Shown here: in pieces, positions 59,489-64,000 of the stretch
Position numbering within the stretch: position 1 is the stretch's first letter
How the letters are laid out: each line of letters starts with the position of its first letter
Source: Prochilodus magdalenae
Lineage: Eukaryota > Chordata > Actinopteri > Characiformes > Prochilodontidae
Direction: 5' to 3'
Assembly: GCA_024036415.1 (NCBI GenBank)
Contig: JAMWET010000643.1
Coordinates: 1 to 64,000 of the forward strand
Length of the DNA stretch: 64,000 nt
Position numbers and translations under genes: made by a program
The notes under the pieces: model-generated
What the model saw: only the letters and a program-made list of their open reading frames with translations
Database searches by the model: none
What the model was told of the DNA's origin: nothing

Positions 59489-62400
59489 CTGTAGAACCAG
59501 TGCACCACATTAATGACTAGAACACTCTTAACCCTCTGGGTTCTAGGGGCATCTCATCATATCTTCCACAGGCTGCATATCAAACTGGCCAATCTCAGTC
59601 CTCTCAATAACGAGAAACTGCTGCAGGACATTCAGGCCATTTCTCAGCGTCTCTGAAGTCCAGTTTGGAAAGTCGCTGGTGATTTCTTGACGGTCCAGTG
59701 GCCAACTGCAACTTCACACCAACTGCAAGCGTTGAGAGGCCGACGGCTTGCATCTCAACCCCTCCTAGGCTTCATAGGCTACCTGTGACGGACGTCACGT
59801 ATGATCTTGCAATACGGTAGAACGGAAAGGGCGGACTCTGCTTGACCCCAAATCCCATAACTCTGGATTTGACGTGCCAGCGAATTTGTGGACCCCCAGT
59901 GAGTTCATCAGTAAAGTGTATACTCCCTACTGGAGTTCTACAGCACTGCTTCAACACCCACATGGTTCATTCTTCATCCAGACCCTTAGAGAGTTCATCC
60001 CGGGTGAAGTGGTCACTCACCTGACAAGTGTCCAGTAAGGATATGACTCCACTTCCTGAAGACCAGGAAGATCGACGAGCAGACGATCAGCATCACAGAT
60101 GGCACCACCAGCATTCTAGCCACGACTGCGGACAACGAAGGACCTGGAAACCATGGACACAAAAGATGACCTCCTTGCCTGGTTTCAGGTTAGGACGGTA
60201 CTGGGCGGAGCCTGGTCAAACGTAAGGTCGCCCATACTGACGAAGTTCCGGGTCTCCTTCCGAGCCCATCCTACAGTATTGTGATGTTATGCCAATACGT
60301 GATGTGTAAAACTATGGAACCGTGACACGGCGTCTCACTGAGAGTGTGATCGGACACTATTCCGATGTGCTCATGTGTGCAAGAGTGAGGAACGTCCACC
60401 TGAAGAAGACAGGTAGGCTGATCCCAAGGTTACCTGAGACCGTGAGGCGGAGAGCCTCACTCTCGGAGGAGAAATTCCCAGTATAACTCATGGGAACCAA
60501 AGACTGTTCAAATTCAAAGGTCACTTGGTTCTCATAGACGCAGCTGTAGTCCCCCTGGTGGGACTCATCGGCAGCAGAGAAGAAGAAGGAGGCTGAGTGA
60601 TTGACAGCTATCTGGGTGTGGCTTGTGCCATTCCTGGGCAGGCCGAGGTAGAAGGAGCCTCCTGGGTACTGCGGTTGAACCGAGCAGGTGATGGTGAAGC
60701 CGTGGCCTCTTGACACCTCCGGCTCCTTGAGACTCGTGGACACTTTCTTCGGAGTGGAGATGGAGATGGTGGGCTTCTCCAGGAGACCTGTGAATGTGTG
60801 TAAACAGGTGGTTCATGTTGCAGACTTTCAGGAGCTTTAGCTTTTTCCCACAGCCTTGACGGAATACTGAATTACCTAAACAGATCGCCAGAGCGTCAGT
60901 TTTCCAGATCAATGCTTCATCGAGAATTGAGCAATGGCTCAGTGTAGATGTAAAGTCTGTACAGGCGATCATCAGACCCTGTCCTCCATCATCAGACCTT
61001 CTCTCTCCATACTGTGTAGGCCAGTCACAACCCAGCTCTCTGCAGACCACCGCAGCTTCAGTCAGGCCCCAGATATATCCCTTCACTCTCCTCCACCCTC
61101 CACTACGATAGATCTCCACTGTTCCAGCACAGCGACTGTCCTCACCCACCAGTCTCACCTCTTGAGGACAGAGATGTAGAGAAAGACGTTCACTGCGTGA
61201 GATTCGATTCGTAGGCAACACGTTCAATCAGTCATCCATTACACGTACCTGCACAGGTGAGTTCCACGGCACTGCCACGAGTACAGGTGCTCTCTCGGTC
61301 AGAGGTGCTACAGGTAAGGAGGTGGTCTTCTGTCCCATTACACTGGAACTCTTTGGTCCCGAATGGGAGCTCCCCTTTTCCATAGAGCGTCCCCTGTAGA
61401 GTGAGGGGAGCTCCACAGCCCAGCTCCCTACAGACCACCTCTGCGTCCTGCCGGTCAAAGTCACCCTGACATACCGTGGTCCAGGACTGATGGGGCTTCA
61501 CCTCCACTCTTCCTGAGCAGCGTTCGGTTCCATCCACAAGCCTCACCGAGTCTGGGAAGATATGGGTCAGCACAGAGTGAAAGGTAAGGATTAGTAATGT
61601 ATCGTTTTACTCAACAACGTTCCAGGTACGTTCCATCTGGTGTCCACTGAGTCCCCAGTGAGCAAGCCAAGGGCCACAGAGACAAACCTCGAGAGGAACC
61701 CAGGGGAACCTGTCCTTCTCAGGTCACCACCAGATACAAGACCAACACAGGTAAGGAGTGTTCAGTGTTTGTAAGGTGGAGGACTAAATGTCTGATTAAG
61801 TAGCTGGGACATCGGATGGGTCAGCAGGACGCAGGCCAAGCTTCCACAGTGCAGGAACTCTGGAACTCTTGGTTCCCATTTGTTTGGAGGCCCATTATTC
61901 CCCTTACCGTTAGTTGTGACGTCCTCACGGAGGACATAGGTCAGTCAAGTACGAGATAAGGACCATCCTGGCATACGTCCCATGAATCATTAGCATGTCT
62001 CACCATGTCAAACCCACAAGGCTCTTCCTGTCAGTTGGTCCCGTCTGGGTTCAACAAACGTACCTCGACGCCCGCCCAGCTACAGCTCAACATTCGGGTC
62101 TAGCAACAAGCTCAGAGAGAGAGAGACAGGCCAGGGTCGGAAACCGGGAAGTCCGAAAACGAACGCAAGTGAGGAATCCAGAGAGCGGAAGGAGAGGGCC
62201 AAACACAGAGAGCAATCAGAGGAGGCAAACAGACCAGACGGGGAAATCCAAACACGAGGGTGGAGGTCGGAAACAGAGAGAGCAAGAGAACCACTGGGCG
62301 TGCAAACCGAGTGGGGCAACACCTCTTTGCGGAATTACCTGAGCACATCACTTCAGCCCCCTCCGCTTTATCTGCAACGTAATGAGTCCGGCATTCCCTC

Positions 62401-63013
62401 AGGGCAGATTCCGATCCATTACACTGAATCACAACGCCCGTGCCGGTCCCATCTCTCGTGGATCTTGTTGCAACAGCCGAGCCACAGTCCAGCTGTCCGC
62501 ACACCAGAGCAGCCTCTTTTATGGACCATTCAGCTGCGCCCACTCCTCTCCAGCCTCCACTATAATACATCTCCACTGCTCCAGCACAGCGACCGCTCCC
62601 ATCCACCAGCCTCACGTCATCAGGACCTGGACAGAAAGGACGATACCACGTCAGTCACTGTACACAGAGCAAAGCATCTCCAATCAGCCACACAGGGAGA
62701 TAACGCCTACCTGCACAGGTGAGTCCCACGGCACTACCACGGGTACAGGCGCTCCCTCGGTCTGAGGTGCTACAGTCCAGGAGATGGTTCTCTGTGCCTC
62801 TACACTGGAACTCTTTGGTCCCGAACGGGAGTTTCCCTGCTCCAAAGAGCGCCCCCTGTAGAGTGAGCGGTGGTCCACAGCCCAGCTCCCTACAGACCAC
62901 CTCTGCGTCCTGCCGGTCAAAGTCAGCCTCACATACCGTGGTCCAGGACTGATGGGACTTCACCTCCACTCTTCCGGAGCAGCGTTCAGCTCCGTCCATA
63001 AGTCTGACGGAGT
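59412..63013 (-). CDS. SRCR-Ig transmembrane receptor gene, minus-strand paralogue, joined exons
   Basis: Transcribed from right to left: SRCR exons 63013-62711(B), 62626-62339(A), 61551-61249(B), 61160-60876(A); Ig-like exon 60787-60434; transmembrane exon 60143-60021; cytoplasmic exon 59488-59412. All borders are phase 1, as in the plus-strand gene, and the order is identical to the last part of that gene. The two genes are tail-to-tail with 5 kb between them, so one arose by inverted duplication. Four SRCR domains are visible; more, and the signal peptide, may lie beyond 64 kb. No start exon is present between 63014 and 64000. All exons in view are intact, though the tail is shortened by a stop. 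Confidence 0.8.
59489..60020. other. Intron of the minus-strand receptor
   Basis: About 530 bases between transmembrane and tail exons with no recognised repeat or extra exon. Confidence 0.6.
60021..60143 (-). CDS. Transmembrane exon of the minus-strand receptor
   Basis: A 123-bp exon, donor TCAG|gtgagt and acceptor gtttccag. Encodes GPSLSAVVARMLVVPSVMLI, VCSSIFLVF, then FRKWSHILTGHLSG with the basic stop-transfer. Same length and phase as 52249-52371; the helix is less uniformly hydrophobic (VPSVM) than in the plus gene. Confidence 0.85.
60434..60787 (-). CDS. Ig-like domain exon of the minus-strand receptor
   Basis: Acceptor cattcacag, 118 codons, donor CTCAG|gtaacc. GLLEKPTISISTPK, HGFTITCSVQPQYPGGSFYL, AVNHSASFFFSAADESHQGD and YSCVYENQVTFEFE give the two Ig cysteines. 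Close to the plus-strand Ig exon but about ten codons shorter, chiefly after the second cysteine (the EFKAEGHKHYDKW region of the plus gene). Confidence 0.85.
60876..61160 (-). CDS. SRCR domain exon, type A, diverged
   Basis: Acceptor tgtcctcaag, 95 codons, donor TTTAG|gtaatt. EVRLVGEDSRCAGTVEIY, RRVKGYIW, AAVVCRELGCDWP, IACTDFTST, LSHC and AICLG give six cysteines. The usual GSAV after C4 and the GSES motif after C5 are replaced, and the exon ends CLG rather than CSG, so it is the most diverged intact type A copy. Confidence 0.85.
61249..61551 (-). CDS. SRCR domain exon, type B (8 Cys)
   Basis: Acceptor atcttcccag, 101 codons, donor TGCAG|gtacgt. DSVRLVDGTERCSGRVEV, TTVCQGDFDRQDAEVVCREL, FGTKEFQCNGTE, CSTSDRESTC and ELTCAG give eight cysteines. 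It is paired with the type A exon across an 88-bp intron, the same compact spacing as at 44889/44973 and 49442/49530. Confidence 0.9.
61552..62338. other. Intron with repeat fragments
   Basis: Contains a reverse fragment of the common fish repeat (61640-61700) and, at about 61915-62070, a fragment matching the outer part of the Tc1-like copies (GTCAGTCAAGTACGAGATAA and CAATGTCAAACC-like blocks). A GA-rich part lies at 62110-62300. No exon recognised. Confidence 0.6.
62339..62626 (-). CDS. SRCR domain exon, type A
   Basis: Acceptor tttctgtccag, 96 codons, donor CTCAG|gtaatt. GPDDVRLVDGSGRCAGAVEM, WRGVGAAEW, AALVCGQLDCGSAV, IQCNGSES (sequon), LREC and VMCSG; six cysteines in the type A pattern. 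It shares the PDDV start with 48310 and 49530. Confidence 0.9.
62711..63013 (-). CDS. SRCR domain exon, type B (8 Cys)
   Basis: Acceptor gttcccag, 101 codons, donor TGCAG|gtaggc. DSVRLMDGAERCSGRVEV, TTVCEADFDRQDAEVVCREL, FGTKEFQCRGTE, LLDCSTSDRGSAC and GLTCAG; all eight cysteines. Its middle is nearly identical to the type B exons of the plus-strand gene, despite the two genes being separate. Confidence 0.9.
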
Positions 63014-63904
63014 CTGGGAACACACAGACCAATATCGCGTAAGTGACAGAGCACTGGAGAACGGAAAAACTCAAACTCAAACAAACTGCAGCCCGTCAAC
63101 GTGGGCACCCGTCGCACTGACGTGACCCAGCCATGCAACTAGTGTGCTTGTGGGTGTGCTCCTGAGCTGGCGTGCCTCCTTGTTGCCCTTCTGCATGGGG
63201 AGCTATCAGGCTTTTCCGATTTTCCGGTTGGTTTTTAGTGTGTTGCAGCTTTTTGTGCATCAACAGTGCCTCAGGGGATGCCTCAAGTGCCTCAGGGGAT
63301 GCCTCAGGTGCCTTCTGCCTCGTCTACTGACCACTCATTTGCACTACCCTCAGCCCTCTCCAGCTGGTGTTGGGTGTTTAGATTTACCAGCACCACTAAA
63401 AGCCAAAGTTCCCTTGACCTGATGGCTACCACCCTCACAGATCCACCAGCCACCTCCTCCTGGGATCTGCCCGAACTACACCAACCACACCAACTGCAAC
63501 AACAACACAGCGAGGGTGGCGCCTTCCGAGAGCTACGTTACATGGCCAACTGCACAACATGTTTGTTTTGCCGGTTTGAGTGCGTGTGGTTATATGAAGA
63601 CTGGGTTCAGAGGTCACCATCCGGTACCCCAAGGCCAGGTGGTCTACTATCTTCAGACAAGGATCGCAGAGGAACTCTTGGGGACACAGTTGGTACAACG
63701 TCAGCCCTCGGAGAAACCATCACTACTGTCCGATCACCATCCCACCAACCTTCCTCATAAGGACTATAAAACCTCCGTACGGAGTAAACCGGTGGGTTTG
63801 ATCTAGCTCAGTAAAGCCTACGGAACCTTTTGGCCTAAGACTACGTTAACGGACCATGGTGCGTTTGGGAACGGGAATTTACGTAAAGAAGGAATACACA
63901 CTTA
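63014..63904. other. No recognised gene
   Basis: The frame 63266-63760 begins with a short MPQGMPQVP repeat and then reads Ser/Thr/Pro-rich sequence with no domain. I cannot support it as a gene. It may be intron or 5' flank of the minus-strand receptor. Confidence 0.4.
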
Positions 63905-64000
63905 CATTTACATTTACGGCATTTAGCTGACGCTCTTATCCAGAGCGACTTACAAGGTTAATGATTACAGGTAGGCCAGTGTAGTGTTAGGAGTCTTGCC
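63905..64000 (-). mobile_element. SINE tail, cut by the window end
   Basis: ATTTACATTTACGGCATTTA, GCTGACGCTCTTATCCAGAG and CGACTTACAAGG match the 3' tail of the SINE at 46042-46255 in the same (minus) orientation; the tRNA-like head would lie beyond 64000. Confidence 0.85.

Noticed and set aside
63266..63760. 164-codon frame with MPQGMPQVP start
   Set aside because: Low-complexity start and no domain; overlapping frames on both strands are equally long.

Overview
The window is vertebrate genomic DNA, almost certainly from a teleost fish and probably an ostariophysan (characiform, catfish or electric-eel relative; this is an inference). Coding sequence is split into short exons with GT/AG borders. 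Spacers hold Tc1-like transposons, tRNA-derived SINEs with a tail shared with an L2-type LINE, a Harbinger-type MADF remnant, GATA/GACA microsatellite and many minisatellites. No bacterial genes, CRISPR arrays, rRNA genes or convincing tRNA genes are present.

Layout. 1-2.2 kb: AT-rich DNA, then on the minus strand a frame-broken first coding exon of a prostaglandin E2 receptor EP4-like GPCR (ptger4-like) that still has its splice donor. 2.2-15 kb: gene-poor DNA with a dispersed repeat, a deleted Tc1 copy, a 47-bp repeat array, a 61-bp satellite (8.7-13.3 kb) and a possible GC-box/TATA promoter near 14.8 kb. 15.4-16.9 kb: GATA/GACA array. 17-54.4 kb: a plus-strand receptor gene made of single-exon SRCR domains. 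54.4-59.4 kb: intergenic, with a second tail-like exon at 56.3 kb and another Tc1 copy. 59.4-63.0 kb: a smaller minus-strand paralogue, tail-to-tail with the first. 63.0-64 kb: no recognised gene, ending in a SINE.

The two receptor genes share one plan: repeated pairs of SRCR exons (type B then type A), one Ig-like exon, one 123-bp transmembrane exon and a short cytoplasmic exon, all joined in phase 1. Type B domains have the eight cysteines of classical group B SRCR domains. Type A domains have six and lack exactly the second and seventh, which pair with each other in group B domains. The plus gene has 11 intact SRCR exons (27.9-49.8 kb) and four broken ones upstream (17.0-19.8 kb); the minus gene has four in the window. 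No signal-peptide exon was found for either gene, so both may begin outside the window or in exons I cannot recognise.

Most long introns of the plus gene are filled by a different minisatellite each (12/16, 32, 35, 60 and 42 bp units). With phase-1 exons this is a structure in which unequal exchange could change SRCR copy number without breaking the reading frame. Type B exons are nearly uniform across both genes, while type A exons vary strongly in their C-terminal half. The products are best read as membrane-anchored SRCR-Ig receptors of leukocyte type (compare WC1, CD163, DMBT1); ligand and function cannot be read from the sequence.
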